Assembly (NCBI GenBank): GCA_016870995.1
Contig: VFZU01000023.1
Coordinates: 1-57,017, forward strand
From: Acidobacteriota bacterium
GTDB lineage: Bacteria > Acidobacteriota > Terriglobia > Bryobacterales > Bryobacteraceae
Reading direction: 5' to 3'
DNA: 57,017 nt
Within the stretch, counting starts at the first letter, position 1. Every line of letters begins with the position of its first letter. Shown here one piece after another: positions 1 through 7,370 of this stretch. The notes under the pieces were generated by a model. It saw only the letters and a list, made by a program, of their open reading frames with translations, was not told the DNA's origin and made no database searches. Both the position numbers and the translations under genes were made by a program.

Positions 1-72
1 GAGCGTCTCGGCTACAAAACGCCAACTCAAGCTCGTCGCGATTTTTCTGTTGAATTCAAAATTGCTGCGTGA
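1..72 (+). pseudogene. C-terminal fragment of a probable IS3-type transposase
   Basis: Read from base 1, the frame gives 23 residues ending at a TGA at 70-72. They contain RLGYKTP followed by an Arg-rich, Phe-containing tail, which resembles the extreme C-terminus of integrase-core (DDE) transposases of the IS3 group. The body of the gene lies outside the window. It sits directly against the receiver fragment at 87-395, so an insertion sequence probably disrupted that gene. The match rests on a very short stretch, so the family call is tentative. Confidence 0.4.
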
Positions 73-86
73 TTCAATGGCAATAA

Positions 87-395
87 TTCACTCCCAACGC
101 GCTGTCCACCACGTCCGGAGCGGAACAAAGCCAGTTCGACCTGATTTTGATGGACGTTCACATGTCGGTGCTGGATGGAATTGCGGCAGCTCTGCGCATT
201 CGTGGCATCGAGGCGGGCAGTTCGCGCAGAACTCCAATTGTTGCGCTTTCCGCTGGTGTCCTTGACGAAGAGAGGCGGCGTTGCCTTCAGGCCGGCATGG
301 ATGTGTTTCTTGGCAAGCCCCTCACGCTCGATGCCTTACGGAACGCACTGGGGGCCGCTATGGTTCTGCGGTCACCAGCTTCGAATCAGAACTGA
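87..395 (+). pseudogene. Response-regulator receiver domain, C-terminal part only
   Basis: The frame is open from 87 to the TGA at 393-395. It carries the second half of a CheY-like receiver: the phospho-acceptor Asp in FDLILMDVHM (codon 153-155), the conserved Ser in TPIVALSAG, and the Lys in FLGKPL. The wording LMDVHM...DGI and the lack of any output domain fit the terminal receiver of a hybrid histidine kinase. The N-terminal half with its acidic pocket is absent, because stops at 51 and 84 close the frame and a transposase tail lies upstream. It overlaps the 3' end of the minus-strand gene at 358-1173 by 38 bases. Probably non-functional. Confidence 0.65.
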
Positions 396-1173
396 ACTTC
401 TTGAAATTCGAATAGCGCAATTCCAATCCCACGCGAAGCATCTTGCCAAGCACTCTGGCATCGGCACGGACGTCTATTTCCTTTGGGAGCCACACTTCAC
501 CGTTGATCAGCGTCTGCTCCATTCGAATCTTGGCTCCCGGTTGTAAACGCAACAAGAACCAACCAAATGAAAGTGTGTCGTGTGTGTCCAGTTCGAGCCG
601 CGTTAGCTCATAGCTTTGTTGATCGATCCAGGCCGTACCCTTGAGCTTTTTCATTTGATCTGCCCGCCGACCTTTGCCGCGAAAGTTCTCACGCGGGATC
701 CCTCGAATCCCCCAGCAGACGCGGCCAGCGATCGATTCCGTTCCAATCAACTCGAAGTCGAAAGCCTCAAGGACTTCGCGTCTGGCTTCAATTTCCTCGC
801 GCCGGTCCTTATCGGTTTCTCCACGCCGCTTGGCGCGTTGCTTGGGGCTTTCCTCGCGAATCTTCGCTACCTCTTTATCTACGCGCCTCTGCTCCTCAGA
901 CTGTTCTTTGGCACTGAGAGGTTTACCATCTTTTTGAATTAGCCTCTCGATTTCTGCACCGTCAATATGAATGACCTCGTGGACTTTTTCCTTGGTCTCT
1001 TTTTGCGCCCCATTCTTTTCAAAGGTTCTTTGAAGCGTGCGGCGCTCATACATGTATGTGTCCAGGATTGCCAGATTCCGCTCGTCCCGTTCGAGGGCAC
1101 GCTGCATGATCTGTTTTGCATCCTGAGCCTGCAATCCGGATGCAGCCAAAAGCACTTGGAAAAATCGCATCAA
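358..1173 (-). CDS. Secreted protein, LolA/outer-membrane-lipoprotein-sorting-like (putative)
   Basis: 271 residues. The first 16 or so form a short hydrophobic signal-like segment ending near LQAQDA. A charged region follows (about residues 60-135, Lys/Glu/Arg-rich, probably helical), then a beta-rich C-terminal half (ELIGTESIAGRVCWGI, GTAWIDQQSYELTRLE, WLPKEIDVRADARVL). That C-terminal half resembles the LolA/LppX-type fold found in many acidobacterial secreted proteins, in which a lipid-binding half-barrel is judged by 'model of substrate change' strands. This is inference from pattern, not a clear motif. Its start overlaps the stop of the glycosyltransferase gene (1170-1847), so the two are translationally coupled and may both act at the envelope. 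Confidence 0.5.
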   Translation of the reverse strand: MMRFFQVLLAASGLQAQDAKQIMQRALERDERNLAILDTYMYERRTLQRTFEKNGAQKETKEKVHEVIHIDGAEIERLIQKDGKPLSAKEQSEEQRRVDKEVAKIREESPKQRAKRRGETDKDRREEIEARREVLEAFDFELIGTESIAGRVCWGIRGIPRENFRGKGRRADQMKKLKGTAWIDQQSYELTRLELDTHDTLSFGWFLLRLQPGAKIRMEQTLINGEVWLPKEIDVRADARVLGKMLRVGLELRYSNFKKFSSDSKLVTAEP

Positions 1174-1847
1174 CGTATCTGACGATACAAATGTCCTAAA
1201 CGTTCCGCTGGATATCCAAGGCTAAACGCAGTTTGGATCACGATCCAGACGAAAACCGTCCGAAACAGACCCGCCTTGCGCCAACGCCGGTCTGACACGT
1301 GGATTGGCTCTTCAAGAAGTGCCATCCGGCCGCCCCATCCAAATAGCCTCCGTCCAAACTCGTAGTCCTCCATGATGGGATAGTTCTTGAATCCACCTAT
1401 GGAAGCAAACACTTCACGCCTCACAAAGATACCGGCATCGCCGTAAAAAATCCCCACATAACGTCGCCAGTGATAGATCGTGTGAAAGCAACGCGCCACC
1501 CAGTCGTCCCCATCAAAATAGACATCGAAGATCCCGCCGAGGAGCTTTGGATTCGCAAGTGAGTTTTGAATCTCGCGGATAGCGTTCGGTCCCAGTCTCA
1601 CGTCTGCATGTAGAAAGAGCAGAATGTCGCCTGTGGCTTGCCTGGCGCCAGCATTCATTTGAGGGCCGCGCCCAGGTTCGCTTTCTACCCACACCACCGG
1701 GTATTGCGCCGCAACCTGGGCTGTGCCGTCATGCGAACCCCCATCAGCCAAAATTACTTCGTGCGTTTTCAGCTCTAAGAGTGCGTCAAGAAATGGAGCT
1801 AGACCATGTGCCTCGTTTAGCACGGGTACAACGATGGATACCCGCAT
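1170..1847 (-). CDS. Family 2 glycosyltransferase (TIGR04283-like)
   Basis: 225 residues. The N-terminus MRVSIVVPVLNEAHGL is the nucleotide-sugar-binding start of a GT-A fold, followed by EVILADGGSHDGT and the metal-binding LFLHADVRLG. The acceptor region has a GGF motif (ASIGGFKNYPIMEDYEFGRRL), where MED is the usual catalytic acid area. Overall length and the ADGGSxDGT / LHAD combination fit the small TIGR04283 group of glycosyltransferases. A hydrophobic stretch near residues 195-210 may associate with the membrane. It lies 15 bases downstream of the unknown gene 1863-2366 and overlaps 358-1173 by four bases, so it is the middle gene of a three-gene operon. The acceptor is unknown. Confidence 0.85.
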   Translation of the reverse strand: MRVSIVVPVLNEAHGLAPFLDALLELKTHEVILADGGSHDGTAQVAAQYPVVWVESEPGRGPQMNAGARQATGDILLFLHADVRLGPNAIREIQNSLANPKLLGGIFDVYFDGDDWVARCFHTIYHWRRYVGIFYGDAGIFVRREVFASIGGFKNYPIMEDYEFGRRLFGWGGRMALLEEPIHVSDRRWRKAGLFRTVFVWIVIQTAFSLGYPAERLGHLYRQIR

Positions 1848-1862
1848 AAATAGCTGTGCCTT

Positions 1863-2366
1863 CTATGAGCGCAGCGCCACGTTCTCGCCGCGACCCGCTA
1901 GTGCGCGAACGCTTGGCCCGCCGCAAAGGCCAACTCCCACATTCTGCAAGGCGTGTAGCAAATTGTAGAAGACCTGGTAAATCATTTGCTCATTCACCGC
2001 CACCCGGCCGGGCAGCTTGAATCGCGCGGAGATCTCTTTGGCGATATGCATTCGCAGTCCCGTTGGCACCAACTGTCCACGCCGGTCGCGGACATTCGCA
2101 ATGGCGATGGGTGTTTGTAAGACGTTGCCGCTGGCTCCGTCAACGTAAAACTGACACCGGGAAAACCATCCCAGATTGCCTGGATCCGCAGCATCAAAAA
2201 GCAGCAAAGGCGATTGCCGTTCCTGAGCCGTCAAATCGACAATCCACGCCCGGTCTGTCTCTTCGATTTTCAAATCAAAACCGGCCTGGCTGGCAATTCC
2301 ACCCAGAGCTTCCGATTCCAGTTCAAGGAGAATGTACTTCTCGCCCGCTGCCTGCAAAACCTGCAT
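1863..2366 (-). CDS. Hypothetical protein, first gene of a three-gene operon
   Basis: 167 residues, no family recognised. It begins MQVLQAAGEKYILLELESEALGG and alternates beta-like and polar segments (AWIVDLTAQE, PLLLFDAADPGNLGWFSRCQFYVDG), with no signal peptide or membrane segment. The start at 2366 is preceded by AT-rich sequence in the short divergent gap shared with the HAD gene. Placement ahead of a glycosyltransferase and a secreted protein suggests an envelope or polysaccharide context, but nothing in the sequence gives a function. Confidence 0.55.
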   Translation of the reverse strand: MQVLQAAGEKYILLELESEALGGIASQAGFDLKIEETDRAWIVDLTAQERQSPLLLFDAADPGNLGWFSRCQFYVDGASGNVLQTPIAIANVRDRRGQLVPTGLRMHIAKEISARFKLPGRVAVNEQMIYQVFYNLLHALQNVGVGLCGGPSVRALAGRGENVALRS

Positions 2367-2404
2367 TCGTATCCTTTATCTTACTATCGGAAGAGTTGAC
2401 TTCC

Positions 2405-3082
2405 TTGAAACCATTATTTCTATTTGATATCGACGGCACGCTGCTGTCCAAGGCGGGACCGCACCACCGTATGGCACTCGAACATGCCGCTACTTCCATC
2501 GCAGGCAGGTTCATCACTACTGAAGGAGTACCCGTGGCCGGCATGCTCGACCGCGACATCCTGCGGCTGATGATGGCCCAGGCTGGCGTCGCTGAGAAGC
2601 GAATTCAGCAGTGGATGCCTTCAATCGTAAATCTCGCGCAACGACACTATCCGACCATCTGTCCTGACCTTCGTCACCGCGTCTGCCCTGGCATGCGTCC
2701 CTTTCTCGAGAGGCTCCGCCGCAGGGGGATTTCTTGTGGTCTCGTCACTGGAAATCTCTCCCGGATTGGCTGGCACAAAATGCGCCAATCCGGCCTGCGC
2801 AGCTACTTTAATTTCGGGGCGTTTGCCGAGATGGGCCATACCCGATCTGAGCTTGCAGCCAGGGCGATGGCAGAAGCCCGACGTGAAGGCTTGGCTGCCG
2901 CCAATGCACCTGTCTACCTCGTGGGCGATCACCTCAACGATATCCGCGCAGCCCGCGACAACGGCATCACCATCATCAGCGTTACCACCGGGCCGATGTC
3001 TCGCGAAGAACTGGCCGCTTTCTCGCCCGATTTTCTGCTGGACGACATTCGTGGCCTTCCATCAGAGATAATAAAAGGTTAA
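2405..3082 (+). CDS. HAD-superfamily phosphatase (phosphoglycolate phosphatase-like)
   Basis: 225 residues from a TTG at 2405. That start is chosen because GGAAGAG lies nine bases upstream and no ATG precedes motif I; a TTG at 2396 is possible. Motif I is FLFDIDGTLL (nucleophile D8, acid D10), motif II is GLVTGN, and motif IV is YLVGDHLNDIRAA with the metal-binding acidic pair. A helical cap lies between motifs I and II (about residues 20-90). These motifs place it in HAD subfamily IA, acting on small phosphorylated metabolites; the substrate cannot be read. The stop codon at 3080-3082 is immediately followed by the ATG of the lipoprotein gene, so the two are coupled. Confidence 0.85.
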   Translation: MKPLFLFDIDGTLLSKAGPHHRMALEHAATSIAGRFITTEGVPVAGMLDRDILRLMMAQAGVAEKRIQQWMPSIVNLAQRHYPTICPDLRHRVCPGMRPFLERLRRRGISCGLVTGNLSRIGWHKMRQSGLRSYFNFGAFAEMGHTRSELAARAMAEARREGLAAANAPVYLVGDHLNDIRAARDNGITIISVTTGPMSREELAAFSPDFLLDDIRGLPSEIIKG

Positions 3083-3481
3083 ATGTTTTGTTATCGCGCT
3101 ATGGCGCTAGGGGCAATTTTGCTCCTGGCTTCCTGTTCTTCAGATTCGGTAGGGGTGGCCGCTCCACCAAAGGCAATTGTCGGAGCAACATTGATCGATG
3201 GCACTGGCCGCCCGCCGATTCCAGATGCAGTTGTCGTCGTCGAACTCGGAAAGGTCGTCGTTGCCACGTCATCGAAGGGCTACACGATCCCAGCAAATGC
3301 GATTAAGACCAATGCAACTGGCCTGTACATAACACCCGCGCAGGTTGGTGCCAGGCTGGAGTACGGTGCGCCCGCTGATCTCTATCTCATCAACGGAAAT
3401 CCGCTAGACAATCCGCTATTGCTCAGCAGTCCAATGCGAGTGATGAAAACAGGTGAATGGTTGAATGCCAACCCGAAATAA
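3083..3481 (+). CDS. Lipoprotein resembling an amidohydrolase stripped of its catalytic barrel
   Basis: 132 residues. A lipobox-type signal peptide (AILLLASCSS, lipidation Cys near residue 18) is followed by AIVGATLIDGTGRPPIPDAVVVV, the standard N-terminal beta-sandwich of metal-dependent amidohydrolases. Soon after TNATGLYITPA, where the metal-binding HxH would come next in a full enzyme, the sequence passes directly to GAPADLYLINGNPLDNP...RVMKTGEWL, the C-terminal strands of the same composite domain. The roughly 300-residue TIM barrel with every metal ligand is missing and the frame is intact. It could be an in-frame deletion product or a repurposed binding domain. An alternative start is the ATG at 3101. 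Coupled to the HAD gene and overlapping the methyltransferase start by 17 bases. Confidence 0.7.
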   Translation: MFCYRAMALGAILLLASCSSDSVGVAAPPKAIVGATLIDGTGRPPIPDAVVVVELGKVVVATSSKGYTIPANAIKTNATGLYITPAQVGARLEYGAPADLYLINGNPLDNPLLLSSPMRVMKTGEWLNANPK

Positions 3482-4934
3482 CTCGACTTCCGCTCCTCAC
3501 GCCGAAGACGCGGCACAGTCTCTTTCCGTCAAGCGGGCCGAGGTTGAATTTCATAACTTTGCGAGCCTTGGCGAGCCGGAGCGCGCTGCTCGCGTTTACG
3601 CCGAGGAAAATCAGCGCCGTGGCGCGATCCTCGACAACATGCTCGATTTCGTCGGGCCCATGACTCCGTTTCTCGAGATCGGCTCCAACGCTGGCCACTC
3701 CAGCTACATGCTTTGTAATCAGTATGGAGCCGACGGCTACGCGCTCGACATCTCTGAAGATTCGCTCCGCTACGGTATCAATTTGCGCGAAAAGTGGAAC
3801 CTCAGCAAGTCGCCAGTTCTTGTTGCGGGCGATGCACTTCACCTCCCGTTCAAAGACAACTCTCTTCGCATGGTGGTAGCGTTTCAGATGCTTTCTCAAT
3901 TCATGGACATCGATAGCGTGTTCCTTGAAGTCAAGCGAGTCCTGGCCCCAGGTGGCATTTTCTTCTTCGCAGAAGAACCCATGCGACGTTTACTCACCGC
4001 AAGGCTCTATCGTTGCCCTTACTACGACACCATGAAGCCGTGGGAACGCAAGCTCTACGATTGGGGCCTGCTCGGCTTTCTCGTGAAGGATGTCATCGGT
4101 GCTCATCAGGAAGAGTCTTTCGGGATCCACCAAAACCACCGCATGTATCTGAGCGACTGGCATCACTTGATCCAAAAGCACTTCGCCGAACAGCGCTATC
4201 AGCTCTTTGTTCCCGAGCGAGGGTGGGCGGAGCGTTGGGTGAAAAAGGTTGCTGTGATGAGCGACCCACACCGCTCGGAGTGGCGTGCGGCGAGATTGAT
4301 GGGTGGAACTCTTGCGGCTATCTGCCGAAAAGAAAGCTCTGCACCTGAGACAGACACTTCCGTGCCTTTTGAATCGCGTTTTCGTTGCCCGGATTGTTCG
4401 TCAGATCTTCACCTTGGGGCGGATTCGACCCTTCGATGTGTGAAGTGCCCTTATGAGGCAGAGCTTCGCGATGGTGTTTACAACCTGCTTCCTTCGCACG
4501 ATAAGCGTGAGTTGTATCCCGGGGACCGCGACGACATCATCGATTTTTCGCTTCCTGGCCACGTGAAACATCTCGGGCACGGTTGGCACGAGCTTGAAGG
4601 TGTCTACGGCAACAAGTACCGGTGGATTGGTGCGAAAGCCTCCGCCTGGCTTGAGAACGTCAAGGGCGGGGAACAGCGGCTTCGCCTGCGAGGCTTTGCG
4701 CCCGAGCCGATCTTCCAGGCCAGCCCCAGACCGGTTGTGGAAGTCTTCGTCAATGGCCTTCCCTTGAAGGCTTGGCCGCTCGACCGCAACGGATTGTTTG
4801 CCCTTGAAGCGAACTTGCCCGATGCACCGCGCTATGAGTTGGAGATTCGGGTCAGTCCAGTGTGGAATGCATCGAATGACGATCGCGAGCTCAGTGTCAA
4901 CTTCGGCATGCTAAGGCTCATCCCACCGGAATAA
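3465..4934 (+). CDS. SAM-dependent methyltransferase with zinc ribbon and C-terminal beta domain
   Basis: 489 residues. Residues 70-80 (LEIGSNAGHSS) form the glycine-rich SAM-binding motif I of class I methyltransferases, followed by YALDIS (motif II acid) and GDALHLPFKDNSLRMVVAF (motifs III-IV). About residues 306-330 hold two CxxC pairs (RCPDCSSD, RCVKCPYEAEL) and DGVYNLLP, a Trm112-like zinc ribbon often attached to methyltransferases. The last 130 residues look like a beta-sandwich (VEVFVNGLPLKAW, YELEIRVSPVWNAS), which may bind carbohydrate or lipid-linked sugar. Together this suggests modification of a glycan or glycolipid; that is inference. The gene starts inside the lipoprotein gene and ends 17 bases past the stop of the convergent 50-residue membrane protein. 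Confidence 0.8.
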   Translation: MPTRNNSTSAPHAEDAAQSLSVKRAEVEFHNFASLGEPERAARVYAEENQRRGAILDNMLDFVGPMTPFLEIGSNAGHSSYMLCNQYGADGYALDISEDSLRYGINLREKWNLSKSPVLVAGDALHLPFKDNSLRMVVAFQMLSQFMDIDSVFLEVKRVLAPGGIFFFAEEPMRRLLTARLYRCPYYDTMKPWERKLYDWGLLGFLVKDVIGAHQEESFGIHQNHRMYLSDWHHLIQKHFAEQRYQLFVPERGWAERWVKKVAVMSDPHRSEWRAARLMGGTLAAICRKESSAPETDTSVPFESRFRCPDCSSDLHLGADSTLRCVKCPYEAELRDGVYNLLPSHDKRELYPGDRDDIIDFSLPGHVKHLGHGWHELEGVYGNKYRWIGAKASAWLENVKGGEQRLRLRGFAPEPIFQASPRPVVEVFVNGLPLKAWPLDRNGLFALEANLPDAPRYELEIRVSPVWNASNDDRELSVNFGMLRLIPPE

Positions 4935-5070
4935 GCACGTAAGCCGCAATGGCCATAATCGTGCCGGCTGCAACGCTGATCAGCCCCCATGCCTTTCGCT
5001 TTGGCAGAAACAACACTATCAGAAACCCTATGAGGGTGCTGACAATAATCCAAAGACAAGTTAAATCCAT
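4918..5070 (-). CDS. 50-residue two-helix membrane protein in the PepSY/ApbE cluster
   Basis: A short frame from ATG 5070 to TGA 4918-4920. It encodes two hydrophobic helices (about residues 5-22 and 29-47) joined by a basic loop, PKRKAWG, so the loop should face the cytoplasm. A GGAG ribosome site sits seven bases before the ATG, and the gene starts 30 bases after the PepSY stop, which supports co-transcription. The competing longer minus-strand frame at 4832-5104 is Cys/His/Ser-rich and lacks any coherent fold. Function unknown; it may stabilise the PepSY membrane protein. No family is claimed. Confidence 0.6.
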   Translation of the reverse strand: MDLTCLWIIVSTLIGFLIVLFLPKRKAWGLISVAAGTIMAIAAYVLIPVG

Positions 5071-5100
5071 CAGCAGTCTCCAGACAGGTCCGGTGGCGGC

Positions 5101-5490
5101 TCATTTGTGGAGATCCGCAATGGCTCCTACCCAGCCACGCTGCTCGCGGTGAATTTCTCCTTTGCCAGTTTTGCGATCGATCCTCACCTGTGCCCGGTCG
5201 CCAGGGTGCATCAGCGAGATCTCGATCTCATCATCTCTGACTTCGAACCGTTCGACAGTCAAAGAGAGGCCAAGGGCTGCCAGCACCTGTACCCGATTGG
5301 CTGCACGTGCCAAGGCGGCGTCGACCGCTACCGGCGTATCAGCTGCCTTGGCTTCATCCAAGCCAAAGGATTCATGTGTGAGTTGAACACCGGTCACAGC
5401 GAAAAACAGAAACAACGAAAAGCCCACCAGCGACACGTATATATGCAGAGTGCGGCTCCACTTCAAGAACTCCTTCTGCCAGGCGCTCAT
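5101..5490 (-). CDS. PepSY-type single-span membrane protein
   Basis: 129 residues. The N-terminus WSRTLHIYVSLVGFSLFLFFAVTG contains one membrane helix (about residues 18-38) with a His at its edge, and is followed by LTHESFGLDE. This is the pattern of PepSY-associated membrane proteins linked to haem or flavin electron transfer. The extracytoplasmic remainder (about residues 45-129) holds a PepSY-like alpha/beta module (LTVERFEVRDDEIEISLMHP, AQVRIDRKTGKGEI) and ends in LHK. It is shorter than full PepSY_TM reductases, which have four helices. It overlaps the ApbE-DUF2271 gene by four bases, a pairing known from extracytosolic flavinylation loci. Confidence 0.75.
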   Translation of the reverse strand: MSAWQKEFLKWSRTLHIYVSLVGFSLFLFFAVTGVQLTHESFGLDEAKAADTPVAVDAALARAANRVQVLAALGLSLTVERFEVRDDEIEISLMHPGDRAQVRIDRKTGKGEIHREQRGWVGAIADLHK

Positions 5491-6775
5491 GCCGACTGAC
5501 TCACCGGGCCATATGCGATTTCAACCGCAGCAAACTCTCCGTTTTCCTTGGTAGTTGCCTTCGCCGGCTGGGTGCCACATTCGATCACTGCACTTTCTTT
5601 CGCATAGCCGCCATGCTCGCGGTTCGATTCCACAACAATTCGATACTTGCCCGGCCCGACGGGCTGCCCGTCGTCGTCAAGCCCGTCCCAGAGCAACTGG
5701 TATCGGCCCGACGGTCTGGTTGCTCTCGTGACACTGGCCCCGCCACCCGCACTCCCTGATTTCTTCCACCATTCGAATAAGTCGGGAAGCCAGCGCCTCC
5801 GCTCGGTCCAAACCGTAATGTTGCGAATCAGCTTGCCGCTCATGTCTTCCGCCCAGACGGCCTCATAAGGACGTCTGACGCGGTAGCCTTCAATCGCCCG
5901 CAGAGTGAGTGTTACCTGAATCTGGTAATTACCTGGCCAGCCTGTAGCGGCGACAAGTCTGCCAACGACCGGAAGCTCCAACTTCGGGATGCCTTGGCTG
6001 CGGAGCATCCTTCCGTCTCGGCTCATGATGATAGCGGCCGCACCCTGCGTTGCTTCAACGAGTCGCAGGCCTTCCTCGGGCTGCATCACGCAAAGTGCTG
6101 TTGAGAGTGCATTGGCGGATCCGGCATTGGGCGCCACCACGGTCGCGCTGAGCGCGAATTGAGCCGTCGAACCTGTTCGCGGGTCTAACAGATGTGAGGC
6201 TCCACGCTCATAGCCGCCACTGGTGGATACTGCTCCTGCTTGCAGGCGCACGCGAGTCAGCGGCGCGGCGTTTTCATGCCAATGCAATGGATCGCATACA
6301 TGGATGTCCCAGCCTTCTCCTCTCACCGCAATGTCTCCGCCAATGTTCAGTAACAGACTCCGCGCTTCGGGAGCCGCCAGAGCCGCAGCATCGATCGCCT
6401 TCTGAGGATTAAGCTCTTGCCCAGTGCATTGACGTCGCGCCTTCCAGCCAGCTTGCTACTAATGGCTCCTCTGCTGCGGTTCTGCCAATTTTCATAAAGC
6501 TCCAGCAACTCACGTAACTCCGCAGGGATTGGCGCAGACTCGCCGGATGCGATCCAGCGCGAGATGTAACTCTCCCGGTCATAGGTGCTCAAGATACGGC
6601 GTAGCCCCTCTACTTTCGCCAGGCTCGCCGCAAAGGCTTCTTCACCGCCAGCACCGCGAACTTGCAGTTCGAGCGACGTTCCCAGTACATTTTGCTTCTG
6701 GAAGGTTTCAGGGACGTTTTGGGCAAGCGCCGCCAGCGGACATGCCAGCCAGGTTCTGCGCATCATTCGTTTCAT
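5487..6775 (-). pseudogene. ApbE-type FMN transferase fused to a DUF2271 domain, frameshifted
   Basis: Two minus-strand frames together make one protein. Frame A (6775 to about 6405) gives a signal-like start, then VLGTSLELQV, LSTYDRESYISRW and DVNALGKSLIL, which is the N-terminal half of ApbE. Frame B (from about 6405 to 5487) continues KAIDAAAL...LLLNIGGDIAV, then the ApbE C-terminal motifs VSTSGGYERG, HLLDPRTG and ATVVAPNAGSANALSTAL, followed by a DUF2271-like beta domain (GNYQIQVTLTL, YQLLWDGLDDDGQPV). Joining them needs one missing base near 6400-6408. The intact enzyme would attach FMN to Thr residues of exported proteins from FAD. Either a real inactivating deletion or a sequencing error. 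Confidence 0.8.
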
Positions 6776-6845
6776 AGATTGCTCTGTTATCGTACGGGGA
6801 CCGACGGAGAATACTTCGGCATTGTTACGCGAAAGTCAGGAAGCT

Positions 6846-7367
6846 TTACCGCGTTTTTACAGGACTGCCGAAGCGCTCACGTAACGCCGTCCACTTGCGC
6901 CGCCAGAATCCGGTGCGGTGACGCTTCCACCACCTGACAATCGGCAATCGACCCCAAATTGCATAAGCCGCCGCCCGAAGCTCCGTTACCTTATCGAAGA
7001 TCCATCGGCACCAGTTGATGGTGAGAAGCGATTCGCGCGTCAATTGGAAGATGCGGGCAACCAGCGCTGTACCCATCACCTTTGCAATGACGATGGTTCC
7101 AATTCCCAACACAGCATGTCCGCTCGCCAGCCATTGCAGGGCCAGCAGCTTGAAAGGGAAGATGACGATGCTTGGCAGTGCAAACAAAGCCAAGGCACCA
7201 TATGGAGGCAATCCACTCGCCCAGGTTTCCAGTTGGTGCAGCACGGGCAATTTGCCCAGCAGCTTGAAGACAAACGAAAGCCGCCATTGAAGTTCCTCAT
7301 AGGCGAGGATAACTCCAAGGGCGGCCAATAGAGCCCAGCGAGCGACCCTGCGAAGCCCGCGTTTCAT
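6846..7367 (-). CDS. Integral membrane protein of unknown function
   Basis: 173 residues. A basic N-terminus (MKRGLRRVARW) precedes hydrophobic segments at about residues 12-24, 55-80 (GALALFALPSIVIFPFKLLAL) and 85-108 (HAVLGIGTIVIAKVMGTALVA). The C-terminal 60 residues are basic and Trp/Arg-rich (VRWWKRHRTGFWRRKW), probably cytoplasmic. No family motif is recognised. The start lies three bases after the stop of the MFS transporter gene, so the two are co-transcribed; the apbE-like gene follows after a 70-base gap. Confidence 0.65.
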   Translation of the reverse strand: MKRGLRRVARWALLAALGVILAYEELQWRLSFVFKLLGKLPVLHQLETWASGLPPYGALALFALPSIVIFPFKLLALQWLASGHAVLGIGTIVIAKVMGTALVARIFQLTRESLLTINWCRWIFDKVTELRAAAYAIWGRLPIVRWWKRHRTGFWRRKWTALRERFGSPVKTR

Positions 7368-7370
7368 CGT

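Noticed and set aside
4832-5104. A 90-residue minus-strand frame over the same DNA as the 50-residue membrane protein
   Set aside because: Its sequence is Cys/His/Ser-rich without hydrophobic segments or a fold; the shorter frame has a ribosome site and two clear helices.
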